Source of the DNA: Eubacteriales bacterium
Lineage (GTDB): Bacteria; Bacillota; Clostridia; Lachnospirales; Lachnospiraceae
Assembly (NCBI GenBank): GCA_030524785.1
Contig: JAUNFZ010000002.1
Span: 29,992 to 79,347 of the forward strand
Direction: 5' to 3'
Length of the DNA: 49,356 nt
Shown: positions 1-9,093 of the stretch, piece by piece
Numbering within the stretch: the stretch's first letter is position 1
Layout: each line of letters opens with the position of its first letter
Translations under genes and position numbers: made by a program
The notes under the pieces: model-generated
What the model was told of the DNA's origin: nothing
The model's input: the letters and a program-made list of their open reading frames with translations, nothing else
Databases searched by the model: none

Positions 1-23
1 TTTTTGGCGCTGTTTCATGCTTT

Positions 24-689
24 TTAGCGCTTTTCCACGATCTCTCCCTGTTTCTTATAAATGCTTCCCGGCGCCACCACGCCCCGCACGCAGGACACCG
101 GATAGATCTGGGAGTCCCGGCCCACTACCGTTCCGGGATTAAGCACAGAATTGCAGCCCACCTCCACATTATCGCCCAGCATGGCTCCGAATTTTTTTAA
201 GCCCGTGGCAATCTGTTCTTCTTTGTCCTTTACCACTACCAGCGTTTTATCGGACTTCACATTCGAGGTGATGCTCCCGGCGCCCATATGGGCTTTATAT
301 CCCAGGATAGAATCCCCTACATAATTGTAATGAGGCACCTGCACCTTATTAAACAGGACAACATTCTTAAGCTCTGTGGAGTTGCCCACCACGGCTCCTT
401 CCCCCACGATGGCATTGCCCCGGATAAATGCGCAGTGGCGCACCTGGGCGTTTCTGCCGATGATTGCAGGGCCGTTGATGCATGCTGTGGGCGCCACCTC
501 CGCGGACTTTGCAATCCACACGTTTTCTCCCCGCTTTTCGTATTCTTCTTCACTCAAAGTTTCCCCCAGCTCTACGATAAAGCTGCCGATCTTCGGAAGT
601 ACCTCCCAGGGATAAACCGCTCCTTCAAACAGTTTCGCCGCTATGGTTTCCGTCAGGGTATACATATTTGCTATTTTTGCTGTTTCCAT
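24..689 (-). CDS. Left-handed beta-helix (hexapeptide-repeat) transferase-like protein
   Basis: The 221-residue product has imperfect hexapeptide repeats from about residue 50 to the end (for example VWIAKSAEVAP, GPAIIGRNAQV, GEGAVVGNSTE, GDNVEVGCNSVLNPGTVVG), the pattern of a left-handed parallel beta-helix as in the C-terminal half of GlmU. There is no N-terminal nucleotidyltransferase motif, so it is an acyltransferase or nucleotidyltransferase-like protein of unknown substrate. The ATG at 689 is chosen because AAGGAG stands just upstream; a longer in-frame reading to 794 has no ribosome site and is low complexity. The start lies inside the 3' end of topB (65 bp overlap), so the two genes are probably translated from one message. 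Confidence 0.75.
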   Translation of the reverse strand: METAKIANMYTLTETIAAKLFEGAVYPWEVLPKIGSFIVELGETLSEEEYEKRGENVWIAKSAEVAPTACINGPAIIGRNAQVRHCAFIRGNAIVGEGAVVGNSTELKNVVLFNKVQVPHYNYVGDSILGYKAHMGAGSITSNVKSDKTLVVVKDKEEQIATGLKKFGAMLGDNVEVGCNSVLNPGTVVGRDSQIYPVSCVRGVVAPGSIYKKQGEIVEKR

Positions 690-2718
690 ATCTGTTTTCT
701 CCTTTTTTGTTACTGTTTTGTCCCGCACCTTCGCGCGCCGGCTTTTTGCTCTTATAAAACCGGGCCGAGGCGTCAAATACATTTCGCAGTTCATAATGAA
801 TATTTGTATTCAGCACGTTTTCTGTACGGCTGCGGACAAACTGATTTAATTTTGTCATATATTCCTCTGACGTGATTGTTCCCTCCGCCACATAGGTCAG
901 TCCCTTTTCCCAGCTTGCTGTCAGGTCAGGGTTTAAAAGAGATCTGATAGAACTGTTCACCACGTCAAAGATCATCTCGCCAAGCAGCGTCGGCGTCAGA
1001 ATCTGTGTCTTTTTGTTCAGGGAAATATACTTATTCCCAATGAGCTTTTTAAGAATTTCGGCTCTTGTGGCGCTGGTGCCGATACCGCTGCCACGAATCT
1101 GTTCCCGAAGTTCTTCGTCCTCGATCAGCTGTCCCGCATTTTCCATAGCCAGAATCATAGAGCCTGAATTATAGCGCTTGGGCGGCGATGTTTCGCCCTC
1201 TTTGATTTCCAGTTTTTTTACTTCCAGCAAGGTGCCTTTTCTGAGGCGCTCCATAGCCTTTATGAAACTCTGATCTGCCGTTTCCTCCCCGGCGGTTTTC
1301 ATGCCGGCCACTCTCAGATACCCCGGCTCCTCCAGCACTTTAAAGGAAGAAAAGAATTTTTCCTTTCCTATCGCCGTCACAATACTGATTTTGCGGTAAA
1401 CCGCCGCCGGATAAAAAATGCTCAAAAATCTTCTCGCAATCACTTCATAGACCTTTGCCGCCCGCTCAGGCAGCCTATCAATCCCATTGATTCCCTGCCC
1501 TGTGGGAACAATCGCGTAGTGGTCGGTGATCTGCTTGTCATCCACGTAGCGGGTACGGGCTATGCCGCGAAAGCTGCCCTGCTCCAGTATTTCTTTTGCA
1601 AATTCCGCTGCAGGAGCATAACCGCACAGGCCCCTGATATTTTTTGAAATCTCCTTTGCCACTGCCGAAGAAAGCACCCTGGCGTCTGTTCGCGGGTAAG
1701 TGACCAGCTTTTTTTCGTAAAGCTCCTGTACCACCCGAAGTGTCTCGTCGGGACTGATTTTAAAAAGCCTGGAGCACTCATTCTGAAGCTCCGCCAGATT
1801 AAAGAGAAGCGGAGGATTTTTCTTCTCCTTTTTTCGCTCGACGCTCTCAGTTACTGCCTGCAGCGGCTGATGCTCCGTCAGTCCGGCAATCAGTGCTTCG
1901 GCGTCCTTTCTCTCTTTAAAGCCATTTTCCTTATAAAGCTTCGGGGACTGAAACCACGCGGAACCTTCCACCGCCCGAAATTCGCCCTCAAAGTCCTTTC
2001 CCCCATACTCCATGGTGCTGACCACACGGTAAAAGGGCGTCTTCACAAACTGACGTATCTCCCGCTCCCGGCGAACTACCATACCAAGCACGCAGGTCAT
2101 CACCCTGCCTACCGAGACCACCGTATAGCGCGTGTTCAGATAGTTTGAGATCGTGCCGCCGTATTTAAGCGTGAGCAGACGGGAGAAGTTAATCCCCATC
2201 AGATAGTCTTCTTTCGCCCGCAGATAAGCCGCATCCGCCAGATGATCGTACTCCGACAGATCCTTCGCCTCTTTAATTCCACGGCGTATCTCCTCCTCTG
2301 TCTGAGAATCAATCCACACCCGGAACCTGTGCTTTTTCTTTATGTCCACCTCTGCCTGCTGCTCCACCAGGCGGTAAATATACTCTCCTTCCCGCCCGGA
2401 GTCAGTGCAGACATAAATATTCTCCACGTCGCTGCGGTTCAGCAGTCCGCTTACAATCTGAAACTGCTTCGCCACGCCCGGGATCACTTCATACAGGAAA
2501 TGTTCCGGCAGAAACGGAAGAGTTGACAGACTCCATTTTTTATATTTTTCATCATAAACCTCGGGGTAGCTCATCGTCACCAAATGCCCTACGCACCAGG
2601 TAACAATTGTATTCTCCCCCTCCAGATAGCCGTCCCGCCTGGCTGCATTAATCTTCAGCACCTTGGCAAATTCCTGGGCTACACTGGGTTTTTCTGCTAT
2701 AAATAATGATTTTGCCAT
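625..2718 (-). CDS. topB: DNA topoisomerase III (type IA)
   Basis: This 697-residue type IA topoisomerase relaxes negatively supercoiled DNA and decatenates replication intermediates through a transient 5'-phosphotyrosine. The N-terminal TOPRIM domain starts MAKSLFIAEKPSVAQEF and carries the acidic TDSGREGE motif near residue 105. The active-site tyrosine is in LVTYPRTDARVL in the central domain, and SGIGTSATRAEI follows toward the C-terminus. The tail is Lys/Asn-rich with no zinc fingers, as is common for TopB. It follows a two-gene ABC transporter on the same strand with a 24 bp gap, and its last 65 bp overlap the next gene. Confidence 0.95.
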   Translation of the reverse strand: MAKSLFIAEKPSVAQEFAKVLKINAARRDGYLEGENTIVTWCVGHLVTMSYPEVYDEKYKKWSLSTLPFLPEHFLYEVIPGVAKQFQIVSGLLNRSDVENIYVCTDSGREGEYIYRLVEQQAEVDIKKKHRFRVWIDSQTEEEIRRGIKEAKDLSEYDHLADAAYLRAKEDYLMGINFSRLLTLKYGGTISNYLNTRYTVVSVGRVMTCVLGMVVRREREIRQFVKTPFYRVVSTMEYGGKDFEGEFRAVEGSAWFQSPKLYKENGFKERKDAEALIAGLTEHQPLQAVTESVERKKEKKNPPLLFNLAELQNECSRLFKISPDETLRVVQELYEKKLVTYPRTDARVLSSAVAKEISKNIRGLCGYAPAAEFAKEILEQGSFRGIARTRYVDDKQITDHYAIVPTGQGINGIDRLPERAAKVYEVIARRFLSIFYPAAVYRKISIVTAIGKEKFFSSFKVLEEPGYLRVAGMKTAGEETADQSFIKAMERLRKGTLLEVKKLEIKEGETSPPKRYNSGSMILAMENAGQLIEDEELREQIRGSGIGTSATRAEILKKLIGNKYISLNKKTQILTPTLLGEMIFDVVNSSIRSLLNPDLTASWEKGLTYVAEGTITSEEYMTKLNQFVRSRTENVLNTNIHYELRNVFDASARFYKSKKPAREGAGQNSNKKGENRYGNSKNSKYVYPDGNHSGETV

Positions 2719-2742
2719 AAAATACTCTCATTCAAATAGAAA

Positions 2743-3465
2743 TCACAGCGCCCCGCCCCGGCTGCAAAACAGATATTTGCCCGCCAGAAAGCAGACAGCG
2801 CCTAAAACCGCAAATATTAAAGACGTCACAAAGGCTCCAAGGGAACCCTTTGCAAACATCTCCTGAGAGAACAGACTGAATACCGTAAAATATTTGAGGA
2901 AAAACAGTCCCGGCACCAGATAATAGGCCAGATACACCAGATACAGTACAAGCAGTATCCCGGCCGCCGCCTCATAAAAGTGTGATTTTGGCGGCTTCTT
3001 CACACAGGCCGCCAGAAAGCACCACCCTCCGGTAAATACCTGCAGGCACATGCCCCCCAGATTCAGAATAATATACGTATCCTGATGCCATACTCCGGTC
3101 AGATCATACACATGAGCCACACAGCCGAACAACATGGAACATGTAAACAAAAGCAGATTATTCAGCAGTAAAAAAATAATTTTTGTCGTAATCACCTGAG
3201 ACGGACTGATCCCGGTGGAGAGAATAAGCTGCATGGTTGTGTCCATATCTTGCCTCCGCACAACCTCATAGACCAGGACGATCTGCATTATCATTGGAAT
3301 GACAACCACCGGCAGCGTGTCAAAAAATACGTCGGCAATCTGAATCAGGCGCAGATTGCGGATCACCGCCGCCAGAATCAGGCTGAGTATCTGAAGCACT
3401 CCGCACACCAGCAGCGTCCGTCTGGAGATGATATAATCCTGTTTCAAAACCGCAAAATTAAGCAT
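2743..3465 (-). CDS. ABC transporter membrane subunit (ABC-2-like)
   Basis: This 240-residue protein has about six hydrophobic helices and no signal peptide, so it is an integral membrane subunit. It begins 8 bp inside the end of the preceding ATPase gene, which makes the pair a probable exporter. The ATG at 3465 was chosen because GGAGG lies 8 nt upstream; an ATG two codons earlier is too close to that site. No substrate can be read from the sequence. The order ATPase then permease fits small bacitracin- or lantibiotic-type exporters or simple efflux pairs, but no family was recognised with certainty. Confidence 0.75.
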   Translation of the reverse strand: MLNFAVLKQDYIISRRTLLVCGVLQILSLILAAVIRNLRLIQIADVFFDTLPVVVIPMIMQIVLVYEVVRRQDMDTTMQLILSTGISPSQVITTKIIFLLLNNLLLFTCSMLFGCVAHVYDLTGVWHQDTYIILNLGGMCLQVFTGGWCFLAACVKKPPKSHFYEAAAGILLVLYLVYLAYYLVPGLFFLKYFTVFSLFSQEMFAKGSLGAFVTSLIFAVLGAVCFLAGKYLFCSRGGAL

Positions 3466-4342
3466 GGACATTGCCTCCGTAAATGTGTACAAACGCCTCC
3501 TCAAGCTTCAGGGAAACCGGCTCGATGCTTGTGACATGATAATTTGACAGCGCGCGAATCAATGGGAGCAGTTCTCCCTGAATCGATACCACCAGATTTC
3601 GGTCTTTTATGCTTTTGACTTCAAAAGGTTCCTTTGAAAACTGCATTGCCGCCCGCTCTGTGGCAAATCGGATCAGATAATTCCGGTACATATTATCCCG
3701 CATATTTTCGATATCCGCAATATAGACAATATTTCCCCGTTCCAGCAGTGCCGCGCGGTCACAGACCAGATCTGCAATATCCACGCTTGATGATGTGATG
3801 AGGATCATTTTTCTGTTCTCTTTTTCCTCCAGAATGATATCCACCAAAGCGCTGCGGGCACCTGCATCCAGATTTTGGAAGGGATCATCCAGCAAAAGAA
3901 CAAAAGGATTGTGCATTAATGCACAGACTATTCCTGTTTTCTGCAGGCTTTCCGGAGACATTTTCCCAATCCTTTCATCCACATTCAAGCCCAGACGCAG
4001 AGCGCTTTCAAACAGGCGCTCCATATTTTTAATGCCCCTCATTTCCGCATGAGAACGCAGAAACTGCCTTCCCGTCATTACGGACGGGAGGGCAATCTCC
4101 TCCGGCAGATATCCAATCATTTTGTGCAGATATAACGCCGCCTTCCGGCAGTCCTTCCCATTGATGGCGCACCTGCCCTTCGTAGCGCTCTCAAACCCCA
4201 TAAGCATACGAAGGGCGGTGGTTTTGCCGGAGCCCTCAGAGCCAATCAGCCCAAAGACCTCCCCTTCTTCCACCTCGAAAGAGAAATCAAAGATTCCCGT
4301 CCCATCCTCGTATTGCTTTGTCAGGTTTTTAAATCGTATCAT
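3458..4342 (-). CDS. ABC transporter ATP-binding protein with degenerate motifs
   Basis: This 294-residue nucleotide-binding subunit has Walker A GSEGSGKTT near residue 35 and Walker B FVLLLDDPFQNLD near residue 150. Two key positions are unusual: the signature reads MSPESLQK instead of LSGGQ, and the residue after the Walker B aspartate is Asp rather than catalytic Glu. Hydrolysis may be slow. The last 100 residues resemble the accessory C-terminal region of exporter ATPases. The gene overlaps its membrane partner by 8 bp and lies 21 bp downstream of asd. Confidence 0.85.
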   Translation of the reverse strand: MIRFKNLTKQYEDGTGIFDFSFEVEEGEVFGLIGSEGSGKTTALRMLMGFESATKGRCAINGKDCRKAALYLHKMIGYLPEEIALPSVMTGRQFLRSHAEMRGIKNMERLFESALRLGLNVDERIGKMSPESLQKTGIVCALMHNPFVLLLDDPFQNLDAGARSALVDIILEEKENRKMILITSSSVDIADLVCDRAALLERGNIVYIADIENMRDNMYRNYLIRFATERAAMQFSKEPFEVKSIKDRNLVVSIQGELLPLIRALSNYHVTSIEPVSLKLEEAFVHIYGGNVHA

Positions 4343-4363
4343 CAGCGCATCCCCTAAAACAAT

Positions 4364-5449
4364 CTACTTCTTTGTGATATACCCCAGCGCTTTTAATGCC
4401 TCGGCGCACAGAACAGCGCCGCCGGCCGCGCCGCGGACGGTATTGTGGGAAAGTCCCACGAATTTATAATCATACACAGTATCTTCGCGGAGTCTTCCGA
4501 TGGAAACTCCCATACCATTCTCGTAATCTACATCCGCCTTTACCTGAGGCCGGTTTTCCTCCTGCATATACCGAATAAACTGCTTCGGCGCGCTGGGAAG
4601 CTCCTTTTCCTGGGGAAGTCCTGAAAAATTCTCAAGCTTCTCGATCAGCTGTTCCTTTGTGGGTTTCTTTCTGAATTTTACAAACACAGCCGCCGTATGG
4701 CCGTTTAATACCGGCACACGGATACACTGGCAGGTAATCTTCGGCTCCGCAGCCTTTACGATCACCCCGTTCTCAATTTTTCCCAGAATACGCAGGGGTT
4801 CCTGCTCGGATTTTTCTTCCTCTCCTCCAATGTAGGGAATAATATTCTCCACCATCTCCGGCCAGTCCTTGAAAGTTTTTCCTGCTCCGGAAATTGCCTG
4901 GTACGTCGTTGCAACCACTTCATAAGGCTCAAACTCTTTCCATGCAGCCAGCGCGGGCGCATAGCTCTGAATGGAGCAGTTCGGTTTTACGGCAATAAAT
5001 CCCCTCTTTGTTCCGAGGCGCTTCTTCTGAAATTCGATCACTTCAAAATGTTCCGGGTTGATTTCCGGGATCACCATCGGCACATCCGGCGTCCAGCGGT
5101 GAGCGCTGTTGTTGGAAACCACCGGCGTCTCTGTCTTTGCGTATTCTTCCTCGATAGCCCTGATTTCCTCCTTTGACATATCCACAGCCGAAAAGACAAA
5201 ATCCACGCCTGCAGCTACTTTCTCCACTTCATTTACGTTCATTACTACAATATTCTTTACAGCCTCCGGCATGGGCGTCGTCATCTTCCAGCGTCCGCCT
5301 ACGGCTTCCTCATACGTTTTTCCTGCGCTTCGCGGACTTGCCGCCAGCGTAACGACCTCAAACCAGGGATGATTCTCCAAAAGAGAAATAAATCTCTGGC
5401 CTACCATTCCTGTTGCTCCCAAAATTCCAACCTTCAACTTTTCGCTCAT
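4364..5449 (-). CDS. asd: Aspartate-semialdehyde dehydrogenase
   Basis: This 361-residue enzyme reduces aspartyl phosphate to aspartate semialdehyde with NADPH, the branch point to lysine/diaminopimelate, threonine and methionine. The NADP-binding [13 protein letters not shown] lies at the N-terminus and the catalytic cysteine in [13 protein letters not shown]. Features such as NNSAHRW and the overall length fit the archaeal/fungal-like subgroup that is common in Clostridia. The ATG at 5449 has AGGAGG upstream and overlaps the argH stop (ATGA), so translation is probably coupled to argH. A longer reading to 5536 lies entirely within argH and was rejected. Confidence 0.95.
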   Translation of the reverse strand: MSEKLKVGILGATGMVGQRFISLLENHPWFEVVTLAASPRSAGKTYEEAVGGRWKMTTPMPEAVKNIVVMNVNEVEKVAAGVDFVFSAVDMSKEEIRAIEEEYAKTETPVVSNNSAHRWTPDVPMVIPEINPEHFEVIEFQKKRLGTKRGFIAVKPNCSIQSYAPALAAWKEFEPYEVVATTYQAISGAGKTFKDWPEMVENIIPYIGGEEEKSEQEPLRILGKIENGVIVKAAEPKITCQCIRVPVLNGHTAAVFVKFRKKPTKEQLIEKLENFSGLPQEKELPSAPKQFIRYMQEENRPQVKADVDYENGMGVSIGRLREDTVYDYKFVGLSHNTVRGAAGGAVLCAEALKALGYITKK

Positions 5450-6837
5450 AATATCCTCCTCTTTTCCTCCAGATACGCCCTTTCTGCTGCAATTGCCTGC
5501 TGCATCGCCGCCCTGGAGGGAGCTCCCTGCGTGCATCTTTTTTCCACACAGGTTTTCATGCTGATCGCCTCGTAAATATCTTCCTCAAACACAGGGCTTA
5601 ATTTCTTATACTCCCCAAGTTCAAGTTCGTCAAGAGAAATTCCTTTTTCTATGCACAAAAGCACCAGTTTCCCCACAATTCCATGGGCGTCCCTGAAGGG
5701 TACTCCGTGATTCACCAGATAATCTGCGGCATCCGTGGCGTTGGTAAAGCCGTTCTTTGCGCTTTCCTCCATGCGTTCTTTATTGAATTTCATGGTAGAG
5801 ATCATACCATCAAACAGCACAAGACAGCCCTTTACTGTGTCAATCGCATCAAAAGCAAATTCCTTGTCCTCCTGCATATCCTTATTGTATGCAAGGGGCA
5901 GTCCCTTCATCGTCGTCAAAAGCGCCGTCAGAGCACCGTAGACACGCCCTGTCTTTCCCCGGATCAGTTCCGCGATATCAGGATTCTTTTTCTGCGGCAT
6001 AATACTGCTTCCGGTGCTGTATGCATCATCAATTTCCACAAAACGGTACTCATTGGTATTCCAGATAATGATCTCCTCGCAGAACCGGCTCAAATGCATC
6101 ATGATCGTGGAAAGCGCCGCCAGAAATTCTATCAGATAATCCCGGTCCGACACGGAATCCATACTGTTTACCGTGGCTTTCTCAAATCCCAAAAGTCTGG
6201 CCGTATATTCTCTGTCCAGAGGATATGTGGTACCCGCCAGAGCACCGCTTCCAAGCGGGCAGTAATTCATCCTTTTGTAAATGTCTTCCATGCGCATACG
6301 GTCCCGCTTAAACATTTCAAAATACGCGCCAAGATGATGGGCCAGCGTGACCGGCTGGGCTTTCTGCAGGTGCGTAAAGCCCGGCATATATGTGGACATG
6401 TGCTCCTCCATCATTTTAAGCAGCGTTTCCAGCAGCTTTTCAAGCAGCCCGTCAACCTCTTTCACTTCATCGCGCACATACAGCTTCATATCCAGCGCCA
6501 CCTGATCGTTGCGGCTGCGCCCCGTGTGGAGCTTCTTTCCCGCCTCTCCCACGCGCTCCGTCAGCTTTGCCTCCACAAAGCTGTGAATATCCTCATACTC
6601 CTCGGTAATTTTCAGTTTTCCGCTCTCGACATCCTCAAGGATTTCCTTCAGTCCCTCAAGGATTTTCGTCTGTTCATCTTCGGTCAGGATTCCCTGAGCG
6701 GCGAGCATTTTTACATGGGCCATACTGCCCTGAATATCCTGCCGGTAGAATCTCTGGTCAAAGGAAACAGACGCATTAAAGCGGTATACCAGGTCGTCGG
6801 TCTGTTTGGTAAAACGACCGCCCCATAACTGTGCCAT
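5446..6837 (-). CDS. argH: Argininosuccinate lyase
   Basis: This 463-residue enzyme cleaves argininosuccinate to arginine and fumarate, the last step of arginine synthesis. It starts [17 protein letters not shown] and carries the fumarase/aspartase superfamily signature [12 protein letters not shown], with the [11 protein letters not shown] motif near residue 110. The start at 6837 has GGAAGGA upstream; upstream in-frame codons lie in the promoter region. It is the first gene of a probable argH-asd unit. Other arginine genes such as argG are not next to it. Confidence 0.97.
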   Translation of the reverse strand: MAQLWGGRFTKQTDDLVYRFNASVSFDQRFYRQDIQGSMAHVKMLAAQGILTEDEQTKILEGLKEILEDVESGKLKITEEYEDIHSFVEAKLTERVGEAGKKLHTGRSRNDQVALDMKLYVRDEVKEVDGLLEKLLETLLKMMEEHMSTYMPGFTHLQKAQPVTLAHHLGAYFEMFKRDRMRMEDIYKRMNYCPLGSGALAGTTYPLDREYTARLLGFEKATVNSMDSVSDRDYLIEFLAALSTIMMHLSRFCEEIIIWNTNEYRFVEIDDAYSTGSSIMPQKKNPDIAELIRGKTGRVYGALTALLTTMKGLPLAYNKDMQEDKEFAFDAIDTVKGCLVLFDGMISTMKFNKERMEESAKNGFTNATDAADYLVNHGVPFRDAHGIVGKLVLLCIEKGISLDELELGEYKKLSPVFEEDIYEAISMKTCVEKRCTQGAPSRAAMQQAIAAERAYLEEKRRIL

Positions 6838-6901
6838 AAATTTTCTTCCTTCCGTAACAATTTCTGTCCTGCTGGCAAAGACATACCTCTGCCACATACG
6901 G

Positions 6902-6930
6902 AGTTTACCATACTTTTTCCGCAGTATCAA
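6902..6930 (-). promoter_or_regulatory. Sigma-A promoter for argH
   Basis: On the minus strand TTGATA (6925-6930) and TAAACT (6902-6907) are separated by 17 nt. The -35 box overlaps the queH stop codon, so argH-asd can be transcribed independently of queH. Confidence 0.6.
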
Positions 6931-7556
6931 GCATTATTCGGCTCTCCCGGCCTTTTTGAAAATACACATCCGCAATAATTCTGCCGGTACAGTCCATACT
7001 CCCTGGACAGTTCTCCGGAACGCTTAAACCCATTCTTCTTTTTAAAATCCGAGGGAAGCCAGGAAACGCCATATTCCAGGGCCAGAGCCTCGCCAATCTC
7101 ATTGATCGCCCCCGCGTTTTTCAAAGGGCTGATTGTCAGTGTCGAGGCAAAAAAGTCCGCCTTCTGCACCGCCGCCAGGCGCGCCGTTTCCTCCAGGCGC
7201 AGGCGGTAACATTTCAGGCAGCGCGCTCCCCCCTCCGGCTCTTTTTCCATGCCCCTTGTACATTCATAAAAACGGCTGTCGTCAAATTCTCCCTCCATAA
7301 AGGAAATTGGATATTCTGCAGGAAGCTCCCTGATAAAGCGCTTCTGCTCCTGAACCCTCTTTTCGTATTCCTCTCTCGGATATATGTTTGGATTGTAATA
7401 AAATACCGTGATCTGAAAATACTTTGACAGATATTCCAGCACATAGCTGCTGCAGGGTGCGCAGCAGCTATGCAAAAACAGGACCGGCACCTGTTCTTTC
7501 TGTGCCAGCCCTGCAAGGATCTTATCAAGTTCCCGCTGGTAATTGCGCTGATTCAT
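6927..7556 (-). CDS. queH: Epoxyqueuosine reductase QueH
   Basis: This 209-residue member of the former DUF208 family carries out the last step of queuosine synthesis, reducing epoxyqueuosine in tRNA. It is a non-orthologous replacement of the cobalamin enzyme QueG. The metal and cluster cysteines are visible: adjacent Cys pair in [28 protein letters not shown] in the middle, and YCGCVFS at the C-terminus. Its start follows shortly after the yegP-like gene upstream on the same strand. Confidence 0.93.
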   Translation of the reverse strand: MNQRNYQRELDKILAGLAQKEQVPVLFLHSCCAPCSSYVLEYLSKYFQITVFYYNPNIYPREEYEKRVQEQKRFIRELPAEYPISFMEGEFDDSRFYECTRGMEKEPEGGARCLKCYRLRLEETARLAAVQKADFFASTLTISPLKNAGAINEIGEALALEYGVSWLPSDFKKKNGFKRSGELSREYGLYRQNYCGCVFSKRPGEPNNA

Positions 7557-7576
7557 ATGATCCCTCTCTGCGTTTC

Positions 7577-7951
7577 TTATTTCTCTTTTTCCGTGACCTC
7601 TGCCTCCGGAGCATTTTTCACCACGCTGGCGATTCCTTTTTCGCAGGCTTCCTTTGAGGAATATGCCTGAGAAGCCAGAATTTCCTGGCCGTTTGCAGCC
7701 CTCAGACGAAATCTCGGTTCACCGGCGGCGTCTATGTAGATTTCAAACTTGGGATTCGTTACCTTTTCCCAGTTTTCCACCGTCTGATCCTCCATCTTTG
7801 CAACGGGCGCCACGCGCTTTACGCTCTCGATTCCCGCTTTGCACGTTGCCTTGCTGGCATACACCTGCGAGGTGCCTATCGGTTCGCCGTTTCCTGCTAC
7901 CAGGTCAAACTTAATGCCAGTTGCTGTTTCTCTGATTACAAATTTGCTCAT
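7577..7951 (-). CDS. YegP-like protein with two DUF1508 repeats
   Basis: The 124-residue protein consists of two copies of the same unit. Residues 1-50 (FVIRETATGIKFDLVAGNGEPIG, ending KAGIESVKRVAP) match residues 68-117 (FEIYIDAAGEPRFRLRAANGQEI, ending EKGIASVVKNAP). This is the tandem DUF1508/YegP architecture. The biochemical role of the family is not established. The product is small, acidic and probably cytoplasmic. Confidence 0.85.
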   Translation of the reverse strand: MSKFVIRETATGIKFDLVAGNGEPIGTSQVYASKATCKAGIESVKRVAPVAKMEDQTVENWEKVTNPKFEIYIDAAGEPRFRLRAANGQEILASQAYSSKEACEKGIASVVKNAPEAEVTEKEK

Positions 7952-7997
7952 TTTCCCTTCTCCTTTTCCCCGTACAAGTATTTTGCTTTAAACGCCC

Positions 7998-8402
7998 TCA
8001 ATTTCCGCGAACGTATTCAGCCACTTTTTTATCCCATCCCTGAATATGATGAATCAGCCAGTCTACCACGTTTTTCTTCACTGCCGCCACAAAAGCTTCG
8101 CTGGGGCCTTCTTCCTCCTCAAGCATCTCCCGGAGCTCATCCACAGCCTTTTCAAAAGCCTTATGCTGCTCTCTGTGCTCTGCAAGCTGCGGGTAGCCGT
8201 GTTCTTCCTGAAGTTTTTCCTCATCCCGGAAGTGGAACTCCGTATAATCCATCAAAAAGTCCAGCGTCTGAACCGCCACATTTTTTTCTTTTCCCTGCGC
8301 ACATTCCTCGGTAAGCTTATTTACTCTGGCGATCAGCTCTTTGTGCTGGCTGTCGATCAGCTCGTTTCCTGTTTCCAGGGATTTGTCAAAAACAATACTC
8401 AT
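7998..8402 (-). CDS. Bacteriohemerythrin
   Basis: This 134-residue four-helix-bundle protein binds oxygen at a di-iron site, typically for oxygen sensing, storage or scavenging. All ligand positions of the family can be placed: His20, His57 and Glu61 (HFRDE), His76 and His80 (HREQH), His119 and Asp124 (HIQGWD). In an anaerobe with an NrdD-type reductase it could serve oxygen defence, which is inference. It has its own promoter, divergent from marR. Confidence 0.93.
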   Translation of the reverse strand: MSIVFDKSLETGNELIDSQHKELIARVNKLTEECAQGKEKNVAVQTLDFLMDYTEFHFRDEEKLQEEHGYPQLAEHREQHKAFEKAVDELREMLEEEEGPSEAFVAAVKKNVVDWLIHHIQGWDKKVAEYVRGN

Positions 8403-8477
8403 AATTATCTGCCTCTCTTTCTTACGTAATGACGCCGGATGATATTTTATTCTGACGTCACAAATTCAATTAAAATA

Positions 8478-8506
8478 AGTATACCAGAAGTTCCCGCAAA
8501 ATACAA
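8478..8506 (-). promoter_or_regulatory. Sigma-A promoter for bacteriohemerythrin
   Basis: On the minus strand TTGTAT (8501-8506) and TATACT (8478-8483) are 17 nt apart. Downstream in the leader are two perfect 8-bp palindromes, TGACGTCA (8453-8460) and TTACGTAA (8423-8430), possible regulator sites. Confidence 0.6.
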
Positions 8507-8556
8507 TTATTTATTAGCGCGATTCCGATACCCTTTTGTCATTCTGAATTTTGCTG

Positions 8557-8585
8557 TTGACAAATCCGGATTTTCTCCGTAAAAT
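8557..8585 (+). promoter_or_regulatory. Sigma-A promoter for the marR-ABC exporter operon
   Basis: TTGACA (8557-8562) and TAAAAT (8580-8585) are separated by 17 nt, close to consensus. It sits 48 bp upstream of the marR start. Confidence 0.75.
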
Positions 8586-8588
8586 ATG

Positions 8589-8620
8589 TTTTGTTTCTAA
8601 CATTTCGATTTCGAACAAAA
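8589..8620 (+). promoter_or_regulatory. Candidate MarR operator
   Basis: An imperfect dyad (TTTTGTTTCTAA at 8589-8600 against TTTCGAACAAAA at 8609-8620, 9 of 12 pairs) covers the expected transcription start just downstream of the -10 box. The placement fits autorepression by the MarR protein encoded immediately downstream. Confidence 0.45.
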
Positions 8621-8632
8621 AGAGGTGTATCT

Positions 8633-9076
8633 ATGTGTAAAACAGAGCATATCGGCATGTATATTAACATTGCCTCTCACCAAATCAGGCGCAGCACAGA
8701 CAGTTTTCTGGCCCGCTACGGCCTGTCAGGGATTCAGGGACGTATTCTCGGCCACCTGGACCGCGCGGCGCAGCGCGGGGAGGACGTTTTTCAGCGGGAC
8801 ATTGAAAAGTCCTTTGGCATCCGCCGCTCCTCTGTCACCAGCGTCATTTCTCATCTGGAGGAAAACGGCTTTGTAGCGCGCTGCCCGGTGCCCGGCGATG
8901 CGCGCCTGAAAAAACTTATCCTCACGGAAAAGGGCGAGCAAACAAGCCGGCAGGTAAAGAGCCTGCTCTCGGAATTTGAGAGTTCTCTGAACAGCTGCTT
9001 TACCGAGCAGGAGCGAAAGGAGCTGCTGCGTATGCTGAAAATTCTGATTGATAATACAGAACATATGGAAGTTTAG
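8633..9076 (+). CDS. MarR-family transcriptional regulator
   Basis: This 147-residue winged-helix regulator has a recognition region of the form IEKSFGIRRSSVTSVISHLEENGFV and a wing rich in basic residues (DARLKKLILTEKG). MarR proteins usually repress efflux genes and are released by small aromatic ligands. The ATG at 8633 is preceded by AGAGGTG; an earlier in-frame ATG at 8591 lies at the transcription start. Two ABC exporter genes follow on the same strand, so it most likely controls them. Confidence 0.9.
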   Translation: MCKTEHIGMYINIASHQIRRSTDSFLARYGLSGIQGRILGHLDRAAQRGEDVFQRDIEKSFGIRRSSVTSVISHLEENGFVARCPVPGDARLKKLILTEKGEQTSRQVKSLLSEFESSLNSCFTEQERKELLRMLKILIDNTEHMEV

Positions 9077-9093
9077 AAAGGATGTGTGATTCA

